Source of the DNA: Candidatus Dojkabacteria bacterium UBA3081
GTDB taxonomy: Bacteria; Patescibacteriota; Dojkabacteria; SC72
Direction of reading: 5' to 3'
Assembly (NCBI GenBank): GCA_002366615.1
Contig: DFBL01000029.1
Coordinates: 17,775-32,304, forward strand
Length of the DNA: 14,530 bases
The notes beneath the pieces were generated by a model. It was not told where the DNA came from, did no database searches, and worked only from the letters and a program-made list of their open reading frames with translations. The position numbers and the translations under genes were made by a program. Numbering within the stretch: the stretch's first letter is position 1; the number at the start of each line of letters is the position of its first letter. This document shows positions 7,829 to 13,927 of the stretch, piece after piece.

Positions 7829-8677
7829 ATGGCAAAAGTAAAAGTAAAAAAGAGTTCAAAAAAAAGCCCCAAGAAAACAATTACACTTAAGAAACCAGAG
7901 ATTAATCTTAGTAAAATAAAATTTACTAAACCTAATTTCAAAAAGTTAAAAGAGAAGAAAAGTGTTCAAATAATAACTATTGTATTTGCAGCTATAGTTG
8001 TTTTCATCCTTATTGATTTCCTCTTCCAATACCTAAACAATGGTTACAGTATTGCAGTAGTAGATGGTGTAAGAATTCCTAGAAAATCCTTCTATGAGAG
8101 ATTAGAAAAGCAGTATGGAGAATCAATGGCACAACAGCTAATTGATGAAGAGTTAATTAGAATCGAAGCTAAAAAGAATGATATTACAGTTGAGGATGAA
8201 GAAATCCAAACTCAATTAGATGAAATCATTAATAGTATTGGTGGAGAAGAGGCATACGTTGCAGCTCTAATATCAAACAATATTACTGAAAAAGAATTAA
8301 AAGAGCAGATAGAGATAGATGTAATACTAAAGAAGTTAATCGAACCTACTTTAGAATATACAGAAGATGATGTAAAAGTCTTCTTTGAACAGTATAGCTC
8401 AGCAATATATCCAAATGAAACTGCTGCATTAGAAGAGGGTGAGAAACTAGACTATGAAATGTTTAAGGAAGGTGTAGAAGATATATATATTAGACAGCAA
8501 GTTGAAAATGAAAGATATGCATGGTTGGAAGGACTCTACAATGAGTACAAGATCCAAAACAATACAGTATCAAAACCTAAATACGGTGTATTAAGTGCAA
8601 CTATTAATATATTCTCAAATCTTTTTGAAGATGCTAACAGTAACGAAGAAACTACTGAAGTTGAAACAAAGGAATAA
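7829..8677 (+). CDS. Membrane-anchored SurA-N-like chaperone without a PPIase domain
   Basis: A 282-residue protein. A very basic cytoplasmic N-terminus (1-45, many Lys) precedes one transmembrane helix (about 46-66). The extracytoplasmic part starts with IAVVDGVRIPRKSFYERLEKQYG and continues QQLIDEELIRIEAKKNDITVEDEEI, the pattern of the helical N-terminal chaperone domain of SurA/PrsA/PpiD proteins. No rotamase motif follows: residues about 180-245 remain helical and the tail is acidic (SNEETTEVETKE). In this family the helical domain binds unfolded exported proteins. A role in folding secreted proteins such as the adjacent peptidase is inferred from context. It ends at a strong terminator. 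The family call is fairly safe; the substrate is unknown. Confidence 0.8.
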   Translation: MAKVKVKKSSKKSPKKTITLKKPEINLSKIKFTKPNFKKLKEKKSVQIITIVFAAIVVFILIDFLFQYLNNGYSIAVVDGVRIPRKSFYERLEKQYGESMAQQLIDEELIRIEAKKNDITVEDEEIQTQLDEIINSIGGEEAYVAALISNNITEKELKEQIEIDVILKKLIEPTLEYTEDDVKVFFEQYSSAIYPNETAALEEGEKLDYEMFKEGVEDIYIRQQVENERYAWLEGLYNEYKIQNNTVSKPKYGVLSATINIFSNLFEDANSNEETTEVETKE

Positions 8678-8696
8678 GAATTTGTATGATTAAGAA

Positions 8697-8726
8697 AAAG
8701 GGGAGAGCAATCTCCCCTTTCTTTTT
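8697..8726. terminator. Bidirectional intrinsic terminator
   Basis: A perfect ten-base stem (AAAGGGGAGA with TCTCCCCTTT) encloses a GCAA tetraloop. A T-rich tract follows on the plus strand, and an A-rich stretch precedes it, which gives a T tract on the minus strand. It sits between convergent genes and its tail overlaps the stop codon of the hibernation factor gene, so it probably ends both transcripts. Confidence 0.9.
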
Positions 8727-9321
8727 ACATTTTTGTGTCTGCTGGTTCCACTAATCCATATCCCCCTTTTTTCCTTTTGTATATCATTGATATCTTGTTT
8801 GTTTTTTTGTTTCTAAAAAGGAATTGATCATAACCTAAAAGTTCCATTCTCTCTATTGCCTCTCCCTCTTCTAAAGGACTCATATCCTCTATTTCTTTTC
8901 TTACTGCAATTGTAGGTACATAGTCTGCATATATATCTGCCTTCTCATTCGCACTCATATCTTTTATCAAAGCATTTGCTTCTAATACCTTCCAAGGTGT
9001 CTCACCCTCCCAATACTCTTTTCTTTCTAAATATCTTTTTAATCTCCTAGCTAAGATATCCGTAGCCTCATCTATATTTGCGTACATATTCTCCCCACTT
9101 ACCTCTACTCTAACAGGACTCTGTGGTAAATCAACAGTAATATCTATCCTAAAATTATCCTTAACTCCTCTACTTTTAATATTCTCCTTAAGGTATACAT
9201 CCATAGCAACTGCTTCATTCCATAGGTGTTCATATTTACCCAATTTTTCTAATACATACTTCTTTAATGCCTCTGTTGGTTCCATACCTACAAAACTAAT
9301 TTGTATATTTTCTAATTTCAT
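8725..9321 (-). CDS. hpf: Ribosome hibernation promoting factor, long form
   Basis: A 198-residue protein that binds the decoding region of idle 30S subunits and, in the long form, pairs ribosomes into inactive 100S dimers. The N-terminal S30AE domain spans about 3-105, starting IQISFVGMEPTEALKKYVLEKLGKY, with a central DITVDLPQSPVRVEVSGENMYANIDEATD strand-helix unit. The C-terminal dimerisation domain (about 135-193) shows EEGEAIERMELLGYDQFLFRNKKTNKISMIYKRKKGGYGLVEP, the usual long-HPF tail pattern. The start at 9321 gives a family-typical N-terminus. TATCAT lies nine bases upstream on the minus strand, with no Shine-Dalgarno sequence. High confidence in family; survival in starvation is the known role. 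Confidence 0.93.
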   Translation of the reverse strand: MKLENIQISFVGMEPTEALKKYVLEKLGKYEHLWNEAVAMDVYLKENIKSRGVKDNFRIDITVDLPQSPVRVEVSGENMYANIDEATDILARRLKRYLERKEYWEGETPWKVLEANALIKDMSANEKADIYADYVPTIAVRKEIEDMSPLEEGEAIERMELLGYDQFLFRNKKTNKISMIYKRKKGGYGLVEPADTKM

Positions 9322-9441
9322 ACCATATATATGATAATTTATATGTTCACCTATATTTTACATTAAATATGATACAAACAGAAACTTTACTTATCTTAGA
9401 TTAAAATATAAAATTACCCTTATAATTTCTGAATATACAAT

Positions 9442-9897
9442 ATGGAGAAAGAAGGAACTGAAAGTGAAAGTGAGAATTATATTAAAAAAGAGATATTACG
9501 AGAATTTGGGAATCTATTTGAAGAAATAAATAGGGATGAACTAGAAGAACCCTTCTTCATAGAAAAGAATCCAACAATGAAGAACATACTTGATAGATAT
9601 TTCATTTTACCCTCTGGAATTGTATTACTATTTTCGGCATTTAAAGAAAACACCTGGGGTATATCCCCAGAGAAAGAAGATAGGAATGATTTTAATTTTC
9701 TAATTGAGTTAGAGGATGTTGCCTTAAGATTAAACAAATCAAAAAGACCATATACAACAATACTTAGAGAAAATGTAAAAGGATATGGAGGATGTGGAAT
9801 TCGGGTATTCCCCTATCTTGATCAAAGAGCTATGAAAATTGTTACTAAGGAACTAAGGAGAAGACATAGAAATGACACACTATTAAAGGAAATATAG
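9442..9897 (+). CDS. Hypothetical protein, 151 residues
   Basis: I do not recognise a family. The protein is soluble by appearance, with no signal peptide or membrane helix. Residues 1-45 are rich in Glu and charged. A middle part (about 50-100) alternates hydrophobic strands (YFILPSGIVLLFSAF) and acidic segments. The C-terminal part contains GYGGCGIRVFPYLDQRAMKIVTKELRRRHRND, ending in a strongly basic helix that could bind nucleic acid, though this is only a guess. It is divergent from hpf across a 120-base gap holding TATAAT at 9421-9426. It ends directly before the tRNA-Asn promoter. Codon use looks like its neighbours, so it is probably a real gene. Confidence 0.7.
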   Translation: MEKEGTESESENYIKKEILREFGNLFEEINRDELEEPFFIEKNPTMKNILDRYFILPSGIVLLFSAFKENTWGISPEKEDRNDFNFLIELEDVALRLNKSKRPYTTILRENVKGYGGCGIRVFPYLDQRAMKIVTKELRRRHRNDTLLKEI

Positions 9898-9926
9898 TTG
9901 CATGAACTAAAAGGGGGATATATAAT
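9898..9926 (+). promoter_or_regulatory. Promoter of tRNA-Asn
   Basis: TTGCAT starts directly after the stop codon of the upstream gene, followed by 17 bases and a perfect TATAAT (9921-9926). The predicted start near 9933 leaves about 14 bases before the tRNA. The -10 is excellent, the -35 only half consensus. Confidence 0.6.
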
Positions 9927-9946
9927 AAACCTGCTACCACTGATAT

Positions 9947-10022
9947 TCCGCGATAGCTCAATTGGTAGAGCGAACGACTGTTAATCGTTTGGTTCCAGGT
10001 TCGAGTCCTGGTCGCGGAGCCA
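9947..10022 (+). tRNA. tRNA-Asn (anticodon GTT)
   Basis: The acceptor stem TCCGCGA pairs with TCGCGGA, with discriminator G and encoded CCA. The D arm is AGCTCAATTGGTAGAGC. The anticodon stem AACGA/TCGTT holds loop CTGTTAA with anticodon GTT, and the T arm has GGTTCGAGTCC. The cloverleaf is complete. An open frame running from 9962 through this tRNA into the next gene is not translated in its first part. Confidence 0.96.
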
Positions 10023-10053
10023 CACTTGATCCTTCCATTCTTACTTTTTTTAG

Positions 10054-10062
10054 TGATATAAT
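10054..10062 (+). promoter_or_regulatory. Extended -10 promoter of the 301-residue protein gene
   Basis: TGATATAAT matches an extended -10 (TGnTATAAT). It overlaps the left end of a perfect 20-base palindrome at 10059-10078. The predicted start near 10069 would leave about 25 bases before the ATG at 10094. Confidence 0.5.
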
Positions 10063-10078
10063 TTTATATATAAAATTA
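10059..10078. repeat. Perfect 20-base AT-only palindrome
   Basis: TAATTTTATA is followed directly by its reverse complement TATAAAATTA. It lies over the end of the predicted -10 box and the transcription start of the next gene, where an operator would sit. It could also be chance in AT-rich DNA. Confidence 0.5.
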
Positions 10079-10093
10079 AAAAACAGTAACAAT

Positions 10094-10999
10094 ATGAGAG
10101 AACCATTAACTAACGTGGACATACATGAACCAAAAACATCTTCTATCATCCCCTCAATCCCTGCATATGACAACGACACATTTACTAAGATTCTTATAAA
10201 CGCTAACGTTATTGAAAAAAAAGGTAATGAATGGGTGCCTTATAAATACTCTGGTGCTGACGAAATAAGTGTATGGTGGAGAGACCAAGAGAACATTATT
10301 GAGAAACTTCAATATTTTTCTGAACTAACTGAATCCCAACAGATTCCCAAGCTAGAATCAGATCAGGCCAAATCTCATTTTATAGACGTAAAAAAGACTG
10401 GAAGTAATGTTAATATAGAAATTAAGGGGCTCTCAGAGACTTTCTCAAGTGACAATAAAAACATAAAGTTAAAGAACTTTTTCTTTCTAGGTGGTATCTC
10501 TTGGAAAAACATAGAAGTTATGGAAAACATAGTAAAAGACATTGAAAAGTTTTCTAAGTTAGATAAAACCACGGATTTAATAATTGCTGTATTAGAAGAG
10601 ATTTCAGCTTCTGATTTGCAACCACAAGAATTAAGACAAAGGGTTGCACAACACACCTGGACCGAATTTATCACCCTTATTCCCTATGCAATAGCAAATA
10701 ATGAGAGAATTGACATCATTGATGAACCAGACATTGAGAAAACGGATTTTAAAAGGTTGATAAACAAAAGCCTGTGGGATAAAGAGAAAACAAAAAAAGC
10801 AAATGAGTATTTTGAGAAATTTGCTGAGACCATAAAGAATACAGAGAATGAAGAGCTTATAAAAAACTTTACTTTATTTTATGAGAGTACTCAGGGTAAA
10901 CATTTAGAGGAGTTATCTGTTTTTGATTTACTAAAATTGCAAAATGACGTTTGGCAGAAGCTTTATTATGAAGATGCTTTTACAAGAGTTTCAGAATAA
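10094..10999 (+). CDS. Hypothetical protein, 301 residues
   Basis: I do not recognise a family. The start at 10094 is chosen because the longer open frame from 9962 begins inside tRNA-Asn. The protein is soluble, with no signal peptide or membrane helix. The first 60 residues include a proline-containing segment and WVPYKYSGADEISVWWRDQ. Residues about 95-135 look like beta strands, and the rest is mostly helical and charged. Lone Trp residues are scattered through the helical part (SWKNIEV, HTWTEF, SLWDKEK, DVWQKL). The tail, QGKHLEELSVFDLLKLQNDVWQKLYYEDAF, is amphipathic. It stands alone between tRNA-Asn and the nucleotidyltransferase-like gene, so context gives no function. Confidence 0.75.
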   Translation: MREPLTNVDIHEPKTSSIIPSIPAYDNDTFTKILINANVIEKKGNEWVPYKYSGADEISVWWRDQENIIEKLQYFSELTESQQIPKLESDQAKSHFIDVKKTGSNVNIEIKGLSETFSSDNKNIKLKNFFFLGGISWKNIEVMENIVKDIEKFSKLDKTTDLIIAVLEEISASDLQPQELRQRVAQHTWTEFITLIPYAIANNERIDIIDEPDIEKTDFKRLINKSLWDKEKTKKANEYFEKFAETIKNTENEELIKNFTLFYESTQGKHLEELSVFDLLKLQNDVWQKLYYEDAFTRVSE

Positions 11000-11104
11000 T
11001 TTATTAACACACCTCTTATTAAGGAAACCTTTCTATAATGCTTTAAAAGCCTTAGCGCACATAACTCTAATATGAGAAATTGAATTAACTAGTTATAAGT
11101 AATT

Positions 11105-11132
11105 TTGAAGTACGCGGAGTTTCCGCTATACT
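11105..11132 (+). promoter_or_regulatory. Promoter of the nucleotidyltransferase-like gene with inverted repeat in the spacer
   Basis: TTGAAG (11105-11110), 16 bases, then TATACT (11127-11132). The spacer contains GCGGA-GTT-TCCGC (11114-11126), a perfect five-base inverted repeat in otherwise AT-rich DNA. A protein bound there would block polymerase. The -10 ends seven bases before the ATG at 11140, so the mRNA is probably leaderless. Confidence 0.5.
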
Positions 11133-11139
11133 TTAGTCA

Positions 11140-11562
11140 ATGCATGATATTCATAAAATATTAAACAAATACTCTCTTAATATAAACAACTCGATTATCA
11201 TCGGTTCTGGTATTATGCATGTATTAAATATTAAAGAAAGCCATGATATAGATATCACAGTCGGACAAGAGACATTTGACAGATTATCAAAACTACCTGA
11301 ATTTAAAATAAAGAATGTTTCCGGATTAGATGTCCTAACATCTGATTGTCTAGAGGTAGGTACAGGCATACATTTGGATAAAATAAATCATACTTACTGC
11401 TTTGAAGAAATGTTTCAAAATTCAATTATTATAGACAACGTAAGATATATTACATTAGAATTTTTGTTAAATATTAAAAAGAGCTGGTTAAGAGAGAAAG
11501 ATAAAAAGGATATTGAGATAATTGAAAAATATTTACAATCTCAATTAATAAAGGGTGAATAA
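11140..11562 (+). CDS. Nucleotidyltransferase-fold protein (AbiEii/MNT-like)
   Basis: A 140-residue soluble protein with the signature of small nucleotidyltransferases. It has IIIGSGIMHVLNI (GSG at 22-24), then SHDIDITV with D36 and D38 as the metal-binding acidic pair, and a C-terminal LEFLLNIKKSWLREKDKKDIEIIEKYL helix resembling the end of AbiEii/AbiGii-type and related proteins. Members of this superfamily transfer NMP groups and often serve as toxins or antitoxins. No HEPN, AbiEi or other partner gene is adjacent, so a toxin-antitoxin role is not supported; a stand-alone housekeeping or repair role is equally possible. The third catalytic acid is not clear by eye. The promoter carries an inverted repeat, suggesting regulation. 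Confidence 0.65.
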   Translation: MHDIHKILNKYSLNINNSIIIGSGIMHVLNIKESHDIDITVGQETFDRLSKLPEFKIKNVSGLDVLTSDCLEVGTGIHLDKINHTYCFEEMFQNSIIIDNVRYITLEFLLNIKKSWLREKDKKDIEIIEKYLQSQLIKGE

Positions 11563-11585
11563 TATCAGAAATAATATATGTTTTT

Positions 11586-11837
11586 ATGACAAAAAACCCA
11601 TTTTACAATGCCCTAGCAGCAATAGCCTATATAGTAGGTATTGTATTTGTAATATATGGTGTAGATCAGACTGAAACTAATTACGGTACAGCACAATTCA
11701 TTATGCCAATTATGATGCTTTCTCTGTTTACTCTTTCTGCTGCAGTAATGGGATATATATTTGGTTATCATCCAGCTAGATTATTTTTAGAGAACAAAAG
11801 AGATGAAGGAATTAGACTATTTCTTAACACAGATTGA
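11586..11837 (+). CDS. Small two-helix membrane protein, 83 residues
   Basis: I do not recognise a family. Two hydrophobic helices (about 7-25 and 36-60) are separated by a short polar loop GVDQTETNYGTAQ. They are followed by a charged C-terminal tail HPARLFLENKRDEGIRLFLNTD. By the positive-inside rule the tail and N-terminus are likely cytoplasmic. It ends with TGA, showing that UGA terminates translation here. TAATAT lies eight bases before the ATG, with no Shine-Dalgarno sequence. The 23 bases after the upstream gene leave little room for other signals. Function unknown. Confidence 0.75.
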   Translation: MTKNPFYNALAAIAYIVGIVFVIYGVDQTETNYGTAQFIMPIMMLSLFTLSAAVMGYIFGYHPARLFLENKRDEGIRLFLNTD

Positions 11838-11947
11838 TATTAATATTTTCAATACTAATACAGATATATTCACTCTACTCTCTTAACTGTATATTTCAAA
11901 AGAAAAAGAGTAAAAATATCAGTAAAAAAATTAAGAAATAATGCCAC

Positions 11948-11976
11948 TTGTCTCAGAACAAATAAATTGCTACACT
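11948..11976 (+). promoter_or_regulatory. Promoter of the 137-residue protein gene
   Basis: TTGTCT, 17 bases, then TACACT ending five bases before the ATG at 11982. Both hexamers match four of six consensus positions with ideal spacing. The predicted start coincides with the start codon, so a leaderless message is likely. Confidence 0.55.
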
Positions 11977-11981
11977 AATGT

Positions 11982-12395
11982 ATGCTACCAGAAACAGAGC
12001 CAGTAGTTAGAGTAAAAGGGTCCTATGAAAGCTATCAAGAAAAAGGTGGAATCCTACCTCTCGAAGACTGCCTATTAGCTAAAAACTATCAAGTGAGAGA
12101 TGTTCAACCAATGGGTGAGAATGGTTGTTGTAGTAAACAGATACAACAGATAGCAAGACATTGTGAATTTGAAATTACTCCATGTGAGATAGCCATATAC
12201 AATACGCTTAGAACACAATTCCCATCTCAAGATGAACTATCAAGAGACTCATATCCTAACTCAATCAATACCTGGCAAATGTCAGATCAGGTATTAGCTA
12301 GAGAGATATTTCTCCTCACAGATGAAAGTGGAGAAAAGTATAGATTAATTACCGAAAGATATCCCCATATCTTTAGTAATGATATTAGGTACTAA
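11982..12395 (+). CDS. Hypothetical cysteine-containing protein, 137 residues
   Basis: I do not recognise a family. It is soluble, with no signal peptide. It has five cysteines at 30, 49, 50, 61 and 68, and the cluster GCC-x10-C-x6-C with H60 next to C61 could be a metal site. The middle segment ITPCEIAIYNTLRTQFPSQDEL and the tail LTDESGEKYRLITERYPHIFSN are predicted helix and strand mixtures. An ATG four bases upstream (11978) is in another frame and soon stops. The gene has a well-spaced promoter of its own and is convergent with the small membrane gene that follows, six bases away. Confidence 0.65.
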   Translation: MLPETEPVVRVKGSYESYQEKGGILPLEDCLLAKNYQVRDVQPMGENGCCSKQIQQIARHCEFEITPCEIAIYNTLRTQFPSQDELSRDSYPNSINTWQMSDQVLAREIFLLTDESGEKYRLITERYPHIFSNDIRY

Positions 12396-12401
12396 TATTC
12401 T

Positions 12402-12415
12402 TTACCCTGGGGTAA
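12402..12415. terminator. Short inverted repeat between convergent genes
   Basis: TTACCC and GGGTAA flank two bases, exactly where two convergent genes end. No T tract follows on either strand, so it is at best a weak hairpin or mRNA end. Listed for its position only. Confidence 0.25.
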
Positions 12416-12587
12416 TTGACCCTCCAAAAAGCATAATTGAAACTAACATAGATATTCCACCGACTATTAATCCAACTAGTGCATATCTCTTTTTATCAGA
12501 ATTTAATGTCTGAGTTCCAAATGCTATTGCTAGAAATCCATTCAATACACCAAGAGGAGGAAGAATCCAAATAGGAATGCTAACCAA
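12402..12587 (-). CDS. Small membrane protein, C-terminal part (possibly frameshift-linked to 12542-12673)
   Basis: An open frame of 61 residues from a TTG codon. It is two hydrophobic helices, SIPIWILPPLGVLNGFLAIAFG and YALVGLIVGGISMLVSIMLFGG, joined by a polar TQTLNSDKKR loop. The pattern resembles small DUF4190-like membrane proteins. In frame upstream there is a stop after only seven codons (TAA at 12606-12608) and no ATG or GTG, so the only start is TTG, with GGAAAG just two bases before it. The overlapping 43-residue frame to its right reads like the missing N-terminus, and a -1 shift would join them into about 90 residues. It may be the C-terminal part of one gene, or a coupled second protein. 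Confidence 0.5.
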   Translation of the reverse strand: MVSIPIWILPPLGVLNGFLAIAFGTQTLNSDKKRYALVGLIVGGISMLVSIMLFGGSITPG

Positions 12588-12673
12588 AGCTTTCCAATCG
12601 GTTCTTTAGTACCGTAGTCTTTAGAAAGAAAATACCTTATTACTAAATATGGAACTATAATATACTTTGACAT
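12542..12673 (-). CDS. Short reading frame, probable N-terminal part of the small membrane protein
   Basis: ATG at 12673 (minus) opens 43 codons ending in TGA. The first 28 residues, MSKYIIVPYLVIRYFLSKDY then GTKEPIGK, look like a real protein: a short hydrophobic helix followed by a polar segment. After that the frame degenerates to LWLAFLFGFF, while the -1 frame continues as ALVSIPIWILPPLGV, a natural membrane helix. The two frames overlap by 46 bases (12542-12587). The ATG is divergent from the gene at 12701 with a 27-base gap. It could be an indel-broken gene, a programmed frameshift, or a genuine tiny protein. Confidence 0.45.
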   Translation of the reverse strand: MSKYIIVPYLVIRYFLSKDYGTKEPIGKLWLAFLFGFFLLLVY

Positions 12674-12696
12674 TAATTACTTTTATGTCATACTAT
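12667..12696 (+). promoter_or_regulatory. Promoter of the signal-peptidase-like gene, with dyad
   Basis: A perfect TTGACA (12667-12672), 18 bases, then TACTAT (12691-12696) ending four bases before the ATG at 12701. An inverted repeat TGACAT-N11-ATGTCA (12668-12690) overlaps the -35 box and spacer, and also the ATG of the divergent minus-strand frame, so a single regulator could act on both genes. Confidence 0.55.
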
Positions 12697-12700
12697 AAAT

Positions 12701-13102
12701 ATGAACTATGCATTAAGAAATATAGTTTTAATCTTTATATTTTTTTTCATACTCTTTTTTGGCTATTACTACCTCTTTAGTAGACAACAGGGACAATATA
12801 TTCCAGAAAGTTGGGCAGAACTAGATTGTATACACCCTATTTTAGTTAGTACAGACGACTTACAACCCCCTATTAAAAAAGGTGTAATACTCTCTCTTAA
12901 TCAGTGTATCCCAAGTAAATCCTCTTTGCAGATTGGATATATCATAAGGTTTGAGTTAGATAGTAGAAAGAGATTAGGAATAATTACTGATATAGAAAAA
13001 GAGGGTAGAGAGGTATCATATATTGTATCTACTAGTAACCTTGATGAGATAGAATATACAGTACCCTCACAACAGGCATTAGCATATACAGTAATAGAGT
13101 AG
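12701..13102 (+). CDS. Membrane-anchored signal-peptidase (S26/SipW)-like protein lacking the catalytic Ser
   Basis: A 133-residue protein with one N-terminal transmembrane helix (about 7-26) and an external beta-rich domain. The order of segments resembles S26 signal peptidases. VSTDDLQPPIKKGVILSL occupies the place of the SGSMEPTIKKGD box, LQIGYIIRFEL the place of the VGDIVvF strand, RLGIITDIEKEG the place of the hRVV-I strand, and a late SNLDEIEYTVPSQQALAYTVI the place of the tail. The serine is replaced by Asp and no Lys/His base is evident, so peptidase activity is unlikely. Similarity is by eye only and could be a shared beta fold. The gene has a near-consensus promoter and starts at the predicted transcript end. 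Confidence 0.6.
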   Translation: MNYALRNIVLIFIFFFILFFGYYYLFSRQQGQYIPESWAELDCIHPILVSTDDLQPPIKKGVILSLNQCIPSKSSLQIGYIIRFELDSRKRLGIITDIEKEGREVSYIVSTSNLDEIEYTVPSQQALAYTVIE

Positions 13103-13109
13103 TAATTAA

Positions 13110-13538
13110 CTACACTTTAAAACAGAACTCTACTCTTTTGTCATCATCTACAACAAATACTTTCTCATCTTTCATAATATGTTTGTAAAAAAGATACAGT
13201 ACCTTAGATGTTTGATGTGTTTTAAAAAGAAACAATCCTACTAAATATGTAAGAAGATTTTTAGGATTAGTGTATTTTTCTAAAGGAATCTTTCCCATTT
13301 TTTCTAATATATATACCTCCATATCATCCTTTCCTACTATCTCATCAAATGTATATGTATTTGGAAAAGATATCTGATTTCTATTTCTGTTAGTAAATAG
13401 GATAAATGGAACTGTAGGATACTTCTTTCTAAGTCTTAAATATTCATCCTGTCCAACTTGAACTATTTCAGAATTCCCTGTTCTAGGATTATCCCTTATC
13501 AATGTATCATCTAAATCAAAGTATATGTAGTTGTACAT
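13110..13538 (-). CDS. HAD-superfamily hydrolase (phosphatase-like)
   Basis: A 142-residue protein with HAD motifs. Motif I is YFDLDDTLI (nucleophile D8, acid D10), motif II LFTNRN (T49), and motif IV VFVVDDDKRVE (D131-D133). A lysine for motif III is probably K122 or K126. The cap is small, between motifs I and II. Members are phosphatases acting on small phosphorylated molecules, but the substrate cannot be told. The start at 13538 gives MYNYIYFDLDD, the usual HAD N-terminus, and TATATT lies five bases upstream. A reading from 13553 adds MIYLY. It is convergent with the upstream gene, seven bases between ends. Confidence 0.8.
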   Translation of the reverse strand: MYNYIYFDLDDTLIRDNPRTGNSEIVQVGQDEYLRLRKKYPTVPFILFTNRNRNQISFPNTYTFDEIVGKDDMEVYILEKMGKIPLEKYTNPKNLLTYLVGLFLFKTHQTSKVLYLFYKHIMKDEKVFVVDDDKRVEFCFKV

Positions 13539-13621
13539 ATATAAATATATCATATCTACTTTTAATTTCTAATACTTTGTGTATATACTGATTTTGGTAT
13601 TAATTTTAATATTCTACTACT

Positions 13622-13798
13622 GTGCCAGAAAAAGAACCCTTTATAGAAGAGAGAATTGATAAATATCCTAAATTTGGAGAAGATCAGGATGAAATAGATG
13701 AGGAAGAGAAATGGGAGAGGACTATAACATATGAAAAATATATTAAAGAGGAACAGTTGTTAGAAAAAGATGATGATGACGAGATAGAGAATGATTAG
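13622..13798 (+). CDS. Small highly acidic protein, 58 residues
   Basis: A GTG-started frame ending at TAG. The sequence is dominated by Glu, Asp and Lys: PEKEPFIEERIDKYPKFGED, then an EEEKWERTITYEKYIKEEQL segment, then a DDDDE run and END. It looks like a short charged helix with a disordered acidic tail. I know no family for it. TAATAT lies nine bases before the GTG. The strong amino-acid bias and absence of stops support a real gene, but the length leaves doubt. Confidence 0.5.
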   Translation: MPEKEPFIEERIDKYPKFGEDQDEIDEEEKWERTITYEKYIKEEQLLEKDDDDEIEND

Positions 13799-13884
13799 TT
13801 CAACAATATCTATTACACATAGAGTATAGGGAAAAATATCCGGAAATGTAAATGTATATAGTAATACCCTTTTTTTCATTCTCT

Positions 13885-13913
13885 TTGACATACTACAAGA
13901 TATATCATACTCT
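13885..13913 (+). promoter_or_regulatory. Possible promoter upstream of the TasA-like gene
   Basis: A perfect TTGACA at 13885-13890, 17 bases, then TACTCT (weak -10). It would give a leader of about 60 bases containing the AT-only hairpin at 13928-13964. A competing -10 (TATTAT, 13965-13970) nine bases before the ATG would give a leaderless message instead. Confidence 0.35.
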
Positions 13914-13927
13914 CAAAACAACAAACT

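Noticed and set aside
8040..8677. Active peptidyl-prolyl isomerase in the SurA-like protein
   Set aside because: Only the helical chaperone-type part is recognisable. No parvulin strand-helix motifs are present and the protein is too short to contain one.
9962..10093. Open frame extending the 301-residue protein upstream by 44 codons
   Set aside because: It starts inside tRNA-Asn and its product there is tRNA sequence. The ATG at 10094, after an extended -10, is the natural start.
11018..11036. Hairpin AAGG-AAA-CCTT after the 301-residue protein gene
   Set aside because: The stem is four pairs with no extension and no clear T tract.
11140..11837. Toxin-antitoxin pair made of the nucleotidyltransferase-like gene and the next gene
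   Set aside because: The next gene encodes a two-helix membrane protein with no HEPN, AbiEi or DNA-binding features, and it has its own likely start signal.
11838..11947. Possible small RNA or gene in the gap before the 137-residue protein gene
   Set aside because: The gap is low-complexity AT-rich sequence with only short, widely spaced complementarity (ACTCT/AGAGT) and no start codon with a sustained frame.
13835..13875. Terminator near the T run after the small acidic protein gene
   Set aside because: GGG and CCC are present, but the flanking bases do not pair in the right orientation, so no stem precedes the T run.
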